From Candidatus Hydrogenedentota bacterium (GTDB taxonomy: Bacteria; Hydrogenedentota; Hydrogenedentia; Hydrogenedentiales; CAITNO01), in assembly GCA_903922535.1 (NCBI GenBank), contig CAIXUF010001251.1, positions 1 through 19,970 of the forward strand: 19,970 nucleotides of DNA, read 5' to 3'. Below the pieces are notes generated by a model, which did not search any database, was not told the origin of the DNA, and saw only the letters and a program-made list of their open reading frames with translations. Positions 13,799 through 19,970 of this stretch are shown here, piece by piece (the first letter of the stretch is position 1; each line of letters begins with the position of its first letter). Position numbers and translations under genes: made by a program.

Positions 13799-14983
13799 AT
13801 GAAGAACAAGCCAACCATCCGCGCGGGCATCGTCGGCGCCGGGTTCAGCGCCCGATTCCACTGGGAGGCGTTGCGCAAGGTGTACAGCGTTAACGTGGAC
13901 GTGCAGGGCGTCCACGCACTGGACATGGACCAAGCGCGCCAATATGCCCAAGAGCGGGGCATTCGTGCCTACGATTCACTGGATGCACTTCTGGATGATG
14001 TGGACGTGGTGCATTGCTGCGTGCTCGTGGCGGGCCATGAACAGGTTGCCATCGCCGCACTGCGCCGTGACAAGAATGTCATCGTCGAAAAGCCGATGAC
14101 CGGCTATTGCGGCGACGGTTCGGAAAGCTTCCACGGAGACAGCTTCTCCAAGCGGCAGGCGCTGGAGTATGGACTGGCCAGCGTGGAGCGCATGCTGGAG
14201 GCGGAACGCGCCAGCAAGGGCCGCATCTGCTATGCGGAGAACTGGGTCTACGCGCCCAGCGTGCAGCGCGAACGCGAGATCATCGAGAAGACCGGCGCGC
14301 AGATACTCTGGATTCACGGTGAAGAGGCCCATTCGGGCTCGCACAATGCCACTTACGCCGAGTGGAAGTTCTCTGGCGGCGGGGTAATGATCGGCAAGGG
14401 CTGCCATCCACTGACGGCCGCGCTCTATCTGAAGCGGGTCGAGGGGCGCGCACGCAACGGCAAGCCCATCCGCCCCGTCACCGTTTCCGCGCGCACCGCC
14501 GCACTCACGCGCATGCCCAATTTCCAGGACGCGGGCCATATCCGCCGCGACTACCACGACATTGACGATTTCTCCATGATGCACGTCACCTTTGAGGACG
14601 GCACGCTGGCCACGGTGTTCGCGTCCGACATCGTGCTTGGCGGCATCCACAACTGGCTTGATGTGTGCGCAAACAACCACCGCACCCTCTGCAATATCAA
14701 CCCAAACACGGCCATGCAGACCTACAACCCCGTGGACGCCAACTTCAAAGACATCTACACCGTAGAGAAAATCGGCACCAAGCAGGGTTGGACGGCCATG
14801 CCGCCCGATGAGGACTGGTCCACCGGGTATCCGCAGGAGTTGGAGGCCTTCTACGGCTGTTTTGCCAGCGGCGATACCCCGGAAAGCGACAGCCTGCTCG
14901 GCGCGGACACCATCTCCACCATCTACAGCGCCTATGTGTCAGCCGAACAGCAGGGCACGGCCGTGCCCATCAAGGTTTACTAA
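13799..14983 (+). CDS. Gfo/Idh/MocA-family NAD(P)-dependent oxidoreductase
   Basis: A 394-residue soluble dehydrogenase of the glucose-fructose oxidoreductase/inositol dehydrogenase family, which oxidises or reduces sugars, cyclitols or related compounds using NAD(P). The N-terminal Rossmann fold shows GIVGAGFSARFH (10-21). VIVEKPMTG (94-102) carries the family's EKP motif with the catalytic lysine. The C-terminal alpha/beta domain has GKGCHPLTAALYLKR (199-213), whose histidine takes the position of the family's active-site histidine. After EKP an insert of about 25 residues rich in G, S and D (103-128) extends the usual loop. The frame is open from 13742, but ATG 13799 follows AAGGAGG at ideal distance and begins right at the Rossmann strand. 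It is followed on the same strand by the UroD-like gene across a palindrome cluster. The substrate cannot be deduced. Confidence 0.9.
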   Translation: MKNKPTIRAGIVGAGFSARFHWEALRKVYSVNVDVQGVHALDMDQARQYAQERGIRAYDSLDALLDDVDVVHCCVLVAGHEQVAIAALRRDKNVIVEKPMTGYCGDGSESFHGDSFSKRQALEYGLASVERMLEAERASKGRICYAENWVYAPSVQREREIIEKTGAQILWIHGEEAHSGSHNATYAEWKFSGGGVMIGKGCHPLTAALYLKRVEGRARNGKPIRPVTVSARTAALTRMPNFQDAGHIRRDYHDIDDFSMMHVTFEDGTLATVFASDIVLGGIHNWLDVCANNHRTLCNINPNTAMQTYNPVDANFKDIYTVEKIGTKQGWTAMPPDEDWSTGYPQELEAFYGCFASGDTPESDSLLGADTISTIYSAYVSAEQQGTAVPIKVY

Positions 14984-14986
14984 TTC

Positions 14987-15130
14987 TTGGAGAGCGGCGG
15001 CTCAATTATGGAGTGCGGCGGCAACGACGCCGCTTTGGCTGTCCGGAATATTGAGTGCGGTGGCCATGCCTGCGGGATCGGCGGGGCATGGCCCCGTCGG
15101 ACAAAGCTGCGGCATGGCCGCAGCACTCCA
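14987..15130. repeat. BIME-like cluster of palindromic units
   Basis: Successive related units each begin with TGGAG(T/A)GCGGCGG or similar. A partial head lies at 14987-15001. Unit 1 (15007-15038) folds as GCGGCG/CGCCGC. Unit 2 (15049-15100) has a perfect 9-bp stem GGCCATGCC/GGCATGGCC. Unit 3 (15101-15130) is inverted, with a perfect 8-bp stem GCTGCGGC/GCCGCAGC and a 3-base loop. The outer TGGAGTGC (15009-15016) and GCACTCCA (15123-15130) are exact inverted repeats. It lies between two co-directional genes and may also affect transcript stability or termination. Confidence 0.75.
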
Positions 15131-15180
15131 AAAACGAATGCGTCTTATACCGTTGAAAGAACCTTCGGAAGGGTTGCGTC

Positions 15181-16221
15181 ATGACCAACGAGCAATGGGA
15201 AGAACTCCTGGCCGTGATCGACGGCCAGGAGTTTGATACGCCCCCGGTCGGCCTTATCATCGACAGCCCCTGGCTGCCCGGGTGGGCGGGCATGTCCATC
15301 CTCGACTATTACACCAGCGAGACCCGTTGGTTGGAGGCCAATCTGCGCGCGGTGAACCAGTGGCCGCAGGTGATGTTTCTGCCCGGATTCTGGTCTGAAT
15401 TCGGCATGTGCACCGAACCGTCCGCCTTCGGCGCAAAATGCCTCTGGCATGAAAACGACTTCCCTTTCGCGGACAAGGTCTGCGACAGCCTCGATGATGC
15501 CGCCCGCATAAAGAAACCGGACCCGCGAAGAGACGGACTCGCCCCCTTTGTGCTCAAGCGCCTGGAACACTGCCTGCCGCAGATCGAAGCGGCCGGGCAT
15601 TCCCTCCGCTTTGCCGTCACGCGCGGCCCGCTCAATATCGCGGGATTCCTGCTCGGCAACTCCGAGTTTCTAACGGGCATGAAGATGCAGCCCGATGAGA
15701 CGCACGCCCTGCTGGGCACCATCACGGATTTCCTCGTCGACTGGATTCAGCTTCAGGCGGCCACGTTCCCGACGATAGACGGCATTCTCGTGCTGGACGA
15801 CATGGTCGGTTTCTGCGGCGAGGACGACTGTGTGGAATTCGCCAAGCCCTACCTGACGCGCCTGTTTGCGGCCATCAATGCGCGCGTCCGGCTTTTTCAC
15901 AACGATGCGCCCGGTATCGTGTGCGCGCCGCACCTGGAATCCATGGGCATCAACATGTTCAATTTCAGCCACGACCATTCCATCGCCGAAATGCGCAAAC
16001 GCGTGGGTGACAACATCACCTTGCTCGGCAATGTCCCGCCGCGTGATGTTTTGGCGCAGGGCACGCCCCAGGATGTAGCCGCAAGCGTTCAGTCATTGCT
16101 CGACGCGCTGGAAAGCAAGAGACGCATCGTGTTGTCCTGCGGGGGCGGCGTGCCGCCGAACGTCTACTCTGAGAACATCGACGCGTTTGTCAAGGCAGCC
16201 GCCGGAAAGAACAGGGACTGA
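15181..16221 (+). CDS. Uroporphyrinogen decarboxylase-superfamily protein (methyltransferase-like)
   Basis: A 346-residue protein with the TIM-barrel layout of the UroD/MtaA/CmuA superfamily. These are decarboxylases and corrinoid-dependent methyltransferases. Typical blocks are the PPVGL strand (20-25), VTRGPLNIAGFLLGNSEFL (146-164), ILVLDDMVGFCGEDDCVEFAKPYL (202-225) and HLESMGINMFNFSH (251-264). VRLFHND (236-242) and RIVLSCGGGVPP (315-326) lie where methyltransferases of this group keep zinc ligands: H240 and C320 are present, but the usual second ligand position (HxC) is aspartate. It is therefore probably not a heme-pathway decarboxylase. GGAAGGG lies 7 bases before the ATG. It follows the dehydrogenase and is likely part of the same catabolic unit, perhaps demethylating or rearranging a small substrate. 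Confidence 0.82.
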   Translation: MTNEQWEELLAVIDGQEFDTPPVGLIIDSPWLPGWAGMSILDYYTSETRWLEANLRAVNQWPQVMFLPGFWSEFGMCTEPSAFGAKCLWHENDFPFADKVCDSLDDAARIKKPDPRRDGLAPFVLKRLEHCLPQIEAAGHSLRFAVTRGPLNIAGFLLGNSEFLTGMKMQPDETHALLGTITDFLVDWIQLQAATFPTIDGILVLDDMVGFCGEDDCVEFAKPYLTRLFAAINARVRLFHNDAPGIVCAPHLESMGINMFNFSHDHSIAEMRKRVGDNITLLGNVPPRDVLAQGTPQDVAASVQSLLDALESKRRIVLSCGGGVPPNVYSENIDAFVKAAAGKNRD

Positions 16222-16297
16222 CCCAAGCGGGGCGCAGCGGAGACGGGACGCGCAGACGTGTATGTCATCTCTCTGTCCTGAAGATGGTGCCTTCCAG

Positions 16298-16319
16298 AAC
16301 AGGGTGACGTCCTCCTGTT
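16298..16319 (+). terminator. Weak hairpin after the UroD-like gene
   Basis: AACAGG (16298-16303) and CCTGTT (16314-16319) form a 6-bp stem with a 10-base loop. A T/C-rich stretch follows, but the T5 lies about 18 bases downstream. A possible terminator, not convincing. Confidence 0.22.
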
Positions 16320-16379
16320 GTCTATTCTCTCCTGTTTTTCCTCACAAGATGGCGGATTGCAGAAGACCTCTTCCCGCCA

Positions 16380-16454
16380 TTGCATGATCTTGGCACCACA
16401 TATAGTATGATGGAACCCTGAACAACGAATACGGAATCGCAATATAGAAAGGAG
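16380..16454 (+). promoter_or_regulatory. Candidate promoter and ribosome site of the restriction cassette
   Basis: TTGCAT (16380-16385) is 15 bp before TATAGT (16401-16406) and 20 bp before TATGAT (16406-16411); neither spacing is ideal. AAAGGAG (16448-16454) sits 8 bases before the ATG at 16463. The base composition becomes AT-richer from here on. Confidence 0.3.
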
Positions 16455-16462
16455 CAGGCAAA

Positions 16463-17113
16463 ATGCCATTGGACTTGACGCTCGCTCTGTTGAAAGAAGA
16501 GGCAACGCTATTTGCACGGATGGAATCCGGGCATGACGAAAAGGCCCTTTTCGGTGTTACAGATGGGAAGGCTGTAGGAACTTATCTCGAACACAAGTTT
16601 CAGGACTATTTGCTCACCAAGTACAACCATATTTTCGGTTCATCTGCCAAAGGGATTGATTTCCCTGAGTTGGAAGTGGATCTTAAGACAACCAGTTTCA
16701 AACAACCCCAGTCATCCTGCCCCTTCAGGTCGGCACGACAAAAGATTTATGGATTGGGATATCATCTGCTGGTCTTCGTATATGACAAGACGGATAGCCA
16801 TGCCAACCAAACGGGGCGGCTGAACATTTTGCACACGGTTTTTGTTGATAGATCCAAAACGGCAGATTTTCAAACGACATCTGGGCTTCGCAAGATCGTT
16901 GACAATGATGGAAACATTGATGACATAGTTGCTTTCTTTTCGGAAAGGATGTTGCCGGTTGACGAAATACAGATGCACACTCTTGCGGAGGAAGTCCTGA
17001 ACAATCCACCTGAAATAGGATATCTCACTATTTCAAACGCCCTGCAATGGAGGCTTCAATATAAGCGAGTCATTCAGGAGGCGGGGGCGGTATTGGGAAT
17101 TGATCGTCTATGA
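16463..17113 (+). CDS. Type II restriction endonuclease (PD-(D/E)XK)
   Basis: A 216-residue protein with the nuclease core in its N-terminal half: E44 in TYLEHKFQDYL, then GIDFPELEVDLKTTS (64-78) giving D66 and D73-L-K75, the metal and catalytic residues of the PD-(D/E)XK fold. The following QPQSSCPFRSARQKIYGLGYHLLVFVYDK (81-109) recalls a family of type II restriction enzymes, from memory; I do not assign a recognition site. The gene ends in a 4-bp ATGA overlap with an adenine methyltransferase, which strongly supports a restriction-modification pair with translational coupling. Its codon use is AT-richer than both flanking genes, a sign of transfer. It would cut unmodified foreign DNA in the cytoplasm. 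Endonuclease-first order is notable, since the methyltransferase must protect the host on arrival. Confidence 0.8.
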   Translation: MPLDLTLALLKEEATLFARMESGHDEKALFGVTDGKAVGTYLEHKFQDYLLTKYNHIFGSSAKGIDFPELEVDLKTTSFKQPQSSCPFRSARQKIYGLGYHLLVFVYDKTDSHANQTGRLNILHTVFVDRSKTADFQTTSGLRKIVDNDGNIDDIVAFFSERMLPVDEIQMHTLAEEVLNNPPEIGYLTISNALQWRLQYKRVIQEAGAVLGIDRL

Positions 17114-18651
17114 CCGCGCAAAAGGAGTTTGGCGATTTTCAGACGCCCGTGACTTTGGCAGAAGAAGTGATCGCGCTTGTTTTCTCGCTTTTCGGCGCAC
17201 CGGATCTGGTGGTAGAGCCGACGGTGGGTTTAGGATCTTTTCTTGAAGCCGCGAATAGGGAGTGGGGTGCGTCAGCAAGATATGAGGGGTATGAGGTCAA
17301 TCCCGAGTATGTCCGCAAGGCATCGGCGCGGTTTGCAGGAAAGGATATTCTCCTAAAGGAGCAGGACTTCTTCAGCGCCGATTGGGAAGCTATTCTCGGC
17401 GCCAGTCCTGCAGCAAAGCTGCTTGTGGTTGGCAATCCGCCTTGGGTGACCAATTCCGCATTGGGCTCCCTGGGAAGCGCGAACCTGCCGGACAAAACGA
17501 ATTTTCAGGGATTACGCGGATTTGATGCCAAAACTGGCAAATCCAATTTCGATATTGCCGAGTGGATGCTGATCAAGCTCTTCCAGTCGCTCCCGCCGCA
17601 CGGCGCAATGGCGATGCTGTGCAAAACCATAACCGCGCGCAAAGTGTTGTTCCATTTCTGGAAAACCATTGGCGGTGTGGCGGATGCCAAGCTGTTTTCA
17701 ATTGACGCCAAGACCCACTTCGGCGTGTCTGTGGATGCCTGCCTATTCTATGCGTCCGCCTGTCCCAGCAAGCAGAAAACCGCGAGAGTATATCCTGCTC
17801 TTTCGACAAAGGAAGTCGTCACCGAATTCGGAATCATGGATGGCCATCTTGTATCCAATATCCAAGGTTATGTCCGTCATAAAGATATTGATGGCGGATC
17901 ACCATACCTATGGCGTTCGGGGCTCAAGCATGACGCGGCAATGGTCATGGAGTTGACGCCGGAAAACGGACATTACCGCAATGGTTACGGCGAAATGGTC
18001 ATTGTAGAAGACGCTCATGTTTTTCCTTTGCTGAAATCGTCCGATATCGCCAATAACCGCATTGAACCGCGCCATTTCGTCTTGGTCACTCAGACGAAAA
18101 CGGGAGATGCCACAAATCTCTTGTGGGATACCTCGCCCAAAACATGGCAATATCTTGAACGTCACGCGAATGTTCTCGATGCAAGAAAGAGTTCGATTTA
18201 CAGAAACCGACCACGATTTTGCCTATTCGGAATCGGTGACTACTCATTTGCATTGTGGAAAGTTGCGATATCCGGGCTATACAAATCCTTACGATTTGTC
18301 GCCGTGCCGCCCGTGCAAGGCCGTCCGGTGATGCTCGACGACACGTGTTATTTTATTCCCTGTAATTCAGAGCGTGAGGCACGGTTATTTTGCGACCTAC
18401 TGAATTCGTCTGCATGCCAGGAATTTCTGGAATCGCTCGTGTTTTTGGATTCCAAGCGGCCAGTCACCACCGAGGCGCTTCGCAGGATTTCACTTCGCGC
18501 TATCGCCGCCAGACTCGGCAAACTCCATGAGTTCGAGGCTGTTGTTTCCGCTACCGGCTATTCCGCGAATGAGGCTGAGGGGCAGCTCTATTTGGTTATG
18601 GAAGATAAAGGAGCATACAAAACACGGTCTCGACAAGAACATTCCGAATAG
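17110..18651 (+). CDS. N6-adenine DNA methyltransferase of the restriction-modification pair
   Basis: A 513-residue SAM-dependent DNA methyltransferase. KEFGDFQTP (5-13) is the motif X-like start of TaqI-type/gamma-class adenine methyltransferases. Motif I is VVEPTVGLGSFLEA (34-47), a variant with valine where cysteine or glycine is usual. YEGYEVNP (58-65) holds the acidic residue for the SAM ribose. Motif IV is VVGNPPWVTN (106-115), the catalytic NPPW. Residues from about 225 to 500 should form the target-recognition domain and carry no motif I recognise. The start overlaps the endonuclease stop (ATGA), so the pair is one transcript. Like its partner it is AT-richer than the surrounding genes. 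It should methylate adenine within the partner's recognition sequence; the sequence recognised cannot be told from here. Confidence 0.88.
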   Translation: MTAQKEFGDFQTPVTLAEEVIALVFSLFGAPDLVVEPTVGLGSFLEAANREWGASARYEGYEVNPEYVRKASARFAGKDILLKEQDFFSADWEAILGASPAAKLLVVGNPPWVTNSALGSLGSANLPDKTNFQGLRGFDAKTGKSNFDIAEWMLIKLFQSLPPHGAMAMLCKTITARKVLFHFWKTIGGVADAKLFSIDAKTHFGVSVDACLFYASACPSKQKTARVYPALSTKEVVTEFGIMDGHLVSNIQGYVRHKDIDGGSPYLWRSGLKHDAAMVMELTPENGHYRNGYGEMVIVEDAHVFPLLKSSDIANNRIEPRHFVLVTQTKTGDATNLLWDTSPKTWQYLERHANVLDARKSSIYRNRPRFCLFGIGDYSFALWKVAISGLYKSLRFVAVPPVQGRPVMLDDTCYFIPCNSEREARLFCDLLNSSACQEFLESLVFLDSKRPVTTEALRRISLRAIAARLGKLHEFEAVVSATGYSANEAEGQLYLVMEDKGAYKTRSRQEHSE

Positions 18652-18724
18652 GAGAATCGAATCCAGAAAACCGCGGCTTGCTAGCAATGCCTTGGTTGAA
18701 GTATTAGTCCGCTACCAGATGCCC

Positions 18725-18730
18725 TATAAT
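18725..18730 (+). promoter_or_regulatory. Perfect TATAAT upstream of the enolase-superfamily gene
   Basis: TATAAT lies 41 bases before ATG 18772. At 17 bp the -35 position reads TATTAG, which is poor; TTGAAG (18696-18701) is too distant at 23 bp. It may need an activator. GGAG (18755-18758), 13 bases before the ATG, is the only ribosome-site candidate. Confidence 0.3.
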
Positions 18731-18771
18731 GTGCCCGTTGATCAAGCACACCATGGAGTAGCCCCCTGTCT

Positions 18772-19935
18772 ATGGACAAGCCGAGCCTTGCCGACTATCG
18801 CCGCGAAGTCACCGTCGAGCGGATGGAGATCTTTCCCGTCCGCTATCCGACCGTGATGCCGTTCCGCTTTTTCCAGAGCCCCGTTTCCGGCATAGGGCGT
18901 CCGGCCGTGTTTGTGAAACTCACCGCCAGTGACGGGACGGTGGGCTGGGGCCAGAGTGTGCCGTCGCCGCGCTGGGGCGGCGAGCCGCTGGAAAGCGCAT
19001 GCTTCACGCTGGAGCTGTATTTCAAACCGGTGGTGGTGGGAAAGAACCCGTTCGATATTGAAGACATCCACCGCGTCATGGACGCCGAACTGCCCGACGC
19101 CGCGTACACCGCGCTGGCCGTCACCAAAGCGGGCGTTGATCTGGCGCTTCATGACCTGGCCGGCCGCATCGCGGAGAAGAACGTCGCAGAGTTGTGGAAC
19201 AGGCCCAAGGGACAGTCCGTGGAATTGAGCTGGACCGTAAGCCCGGCCAATCCGGATGATGCGGACAACTGGGTGGCCCTGGGCCGCGAGGACGGTTACC
19301 GCCACTTCAACATCAAGGTGGCACCCAACCTGGAGAAGGACCGCCGCCTCTGCCGGGCCGTGCGCGAACTAGCCCCCGAGGGATTCCTCTGGGCCGACGC
19401 CAACTGCGGCTATGACGAGGCCACAGCACTGCGCGCCGTGGTGGAACTGGCGGAGGACGGCGCGGCGGTGCTCGAACAGCCCCTGCCCCCGCACTGCATC
19501 ACGGGCTACCAGCGCATCCGCGCCGCGGCGCGCCTGCCCATTGTGATGGATGAGGGGCTGGTGTCGCCCGAACAGTTGCGCGAGTACCTGACGCTGGGTT
19601 GTTGCGACGGCGCGGCCATGAAGCCCGCGCGTTGCGGCGGGCTGTTGTCGGCGCGGCGGCAGATCGAAATGCTGCGCGAAGGCGGCCGTCTGTTCCTGGG
19701 CAGCGGATTGACCGACCCCGATGTGTCGCTGGCAGCTTCGCTGATCTTGTATGGTGCCTACGGCCTTGACCGGCCCGCGGCGCTAAACGGACCGCAGTTC
19801 CTGGGACTGAGCATGCTCAAAGAACCGCTGTTGCCGGTGGACGGGATGCTGCATGCCCCGAGCGGACCCGGACTTGGCGTGGAAGTCGATGAAGAGATCA
19901 TGCGCGAACACTGCTGTTATCCGTACTGGAAATGA
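18772..19935 (+). CDS. Mandelate racemase/muconate lactonizing enzyme-family protein (enolase superfamily)
   Basis: A 387-residue protein of near-typical length. The N-terminal capping domain covers about 14-145 (GWGQSVPSPRWGGEPLES at 58-75). The barrel follows: NIKVAP (180-185) with K182, WADANCGY (207-214) with metal ligand D209, LEQPL (234-238) with E235, and IVMDEG (257-262) with D260. KPARCGG (284-290) has K284 on the sixth strand. Together these are the acid-base lysines and Mg2+ ligands of the muconate-lactonizing subgroup, except that the usual KxK begins with asparagine (N180). The enzyme would abstract a proton alpha to a carboxylate, as a dehydratase, racemase or cycloisomerase of an acid sugar or similar compound. 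It continues the catabolic theme of the dehydrogenase and UroD-like genes upstream of the restriction cassette. The exact substrate is open. Confidence 0.88.
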   Translation: MDKPSLADYRREVTVERMEIFPVRYPTVMPFRFFQSPVSGIGRPAVFVKLTASDGTVGWGQSVPSPRWGGEPLESACFTLELYFKPVVVGKNPFDIEDIHRVMDAELPDAAYTALAVTKAGVDLALHDLAGRIAEKNVAELWNRPKGQSVELSWTVSPANPDDADNWVALGREDGYRHFNIKVAPNLEKDRRLCRAVRELAPEGFLWADANCGYDEATALRAVVELAEDGAAVLEQPLPPHCITGYQRIRAAARLPIVMDEGLVSPEQLREYLTLGCCDGAAMKPARCGGLLSARRQIEMLREGGRLFLGSGLTDPDVSLAASLILYGAYGLDRPAALNGPQFLGLSMLKEPLLPVDGMLHAPSGPGLGVEVDEEIMREHCCYPYWK

Positions 19936-19970
19936 GGGGGACATCCCCCTAATCCCCCTTCAAAGGGGGA
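19935..19970. repeat. Palindromic intergenic repeat, cut by the window end
   Basis: AGGGGG (19935-19940) / CCCCCT (19945-19950) form one hairpin around ACAT. TCCCCCTT (19953-19960) / AAGGGGGA (19963-19970) form a second, perfect 8-bp arm pair. The two G and C blocks can also pair with each other. It begins at the stop codon of the preceding gene. Repeats of this form are found in several phyla, from memory; it may also act as a terminator. Confidence 0.65.

Noticed and set aside
1..19970. CRISPR arrays, tRNA or rRNA genes, phage or transposase genes
   Set aside because: No regularly spaced direct repeats, no cloverleaf with a T-loop consensus and no recognisable mobile-element protein were seen on either strand. 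A covariance-model scan would settle short RNAs.

Overview
The window is GC-rich bacterial chromosome. Apart from one two-gene segment it has long, tightly packed genes and very long antisense open frames, as high GC produces. The mix of families (Gfo/Idh/MocA dehydrogenase, UroD-type methyltransferase fold, enolase superfamily, exopolysaccharide genes, GspA/ExeA-type ATPase, hybrid histidine kinase) and the palindromic intergenic repeats resemble large-genome environmental bacteria of the Planctomycetes-Verrucomicrobia-Lentisphaerae or Hydrogenedentota type. No marker gene is present, so this placement is inference. I saw no rRNA, tRNA, CRISPR array or transposase gene.

Layout. (1) 1-833, minus: N-terminal part of a GspA/ExeA-like AAA ATPase, cut by the window edge. 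(2) 972-3286, plus: an overlapping pair, a family-4-type glycosyltransferase and a VpsJ-like alpha/alpha-toroid protein. Together with the ATPase this looks like the edge of an exopolysaccharide locus. (3) 3364-4830, minus: a protein with the outline of a B12-binding/radical SAM enzyme but no visible iron-sulphur cysteine motif, and with a G10 tract inside the gene. (4) 5298-5903, plus: a hexapeptide-repeat acyltransferase. (5) 5906-8155, minus: a membrane-anchored PAS hybrid histidine kinase, tail to tail with the acyltransferase and 2 bp away. (6) 8358-13521, minus: two tandem paralogous multi-pass membrane proteins of GT-C glycosyltransferase type, each preceded by the same promoter-like hexamers (TTGCAC, 17 bp, CATAAT). 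(7) 13799-16221, plus: a Gfo/Idh/MocA dehydrogenase and a UroD-superfamily protein, separated by a BIME-like cluster of palindromes. (8) 16463-18651, plus: a visibly less GC-rich type II restriction endonuclease and adenine methyltransferase pair overlapping by ATGA, probably an acquired cassette. (9) 18772-19935, plus: a mandelate racemase/muconate lactonizing enzyme-type protein, followed by a palindromic repeat that runs off the window.

Regions 1-6 are mostly cell-surface polysaccharide synthesis plus one signalling kinase. Regions 7 and 9 are catabolic and may form one degradation cluster interrupted by the restriction-modification cassette. The best leads are the clusterless radical SAM-like protein with its homopolymer, the tandem membrane proteins and their shared promoter architecture, the palindrome cluster at 14987-15130, and two terminator-like hairpins on the minus strand with no gene upstream to terminate.
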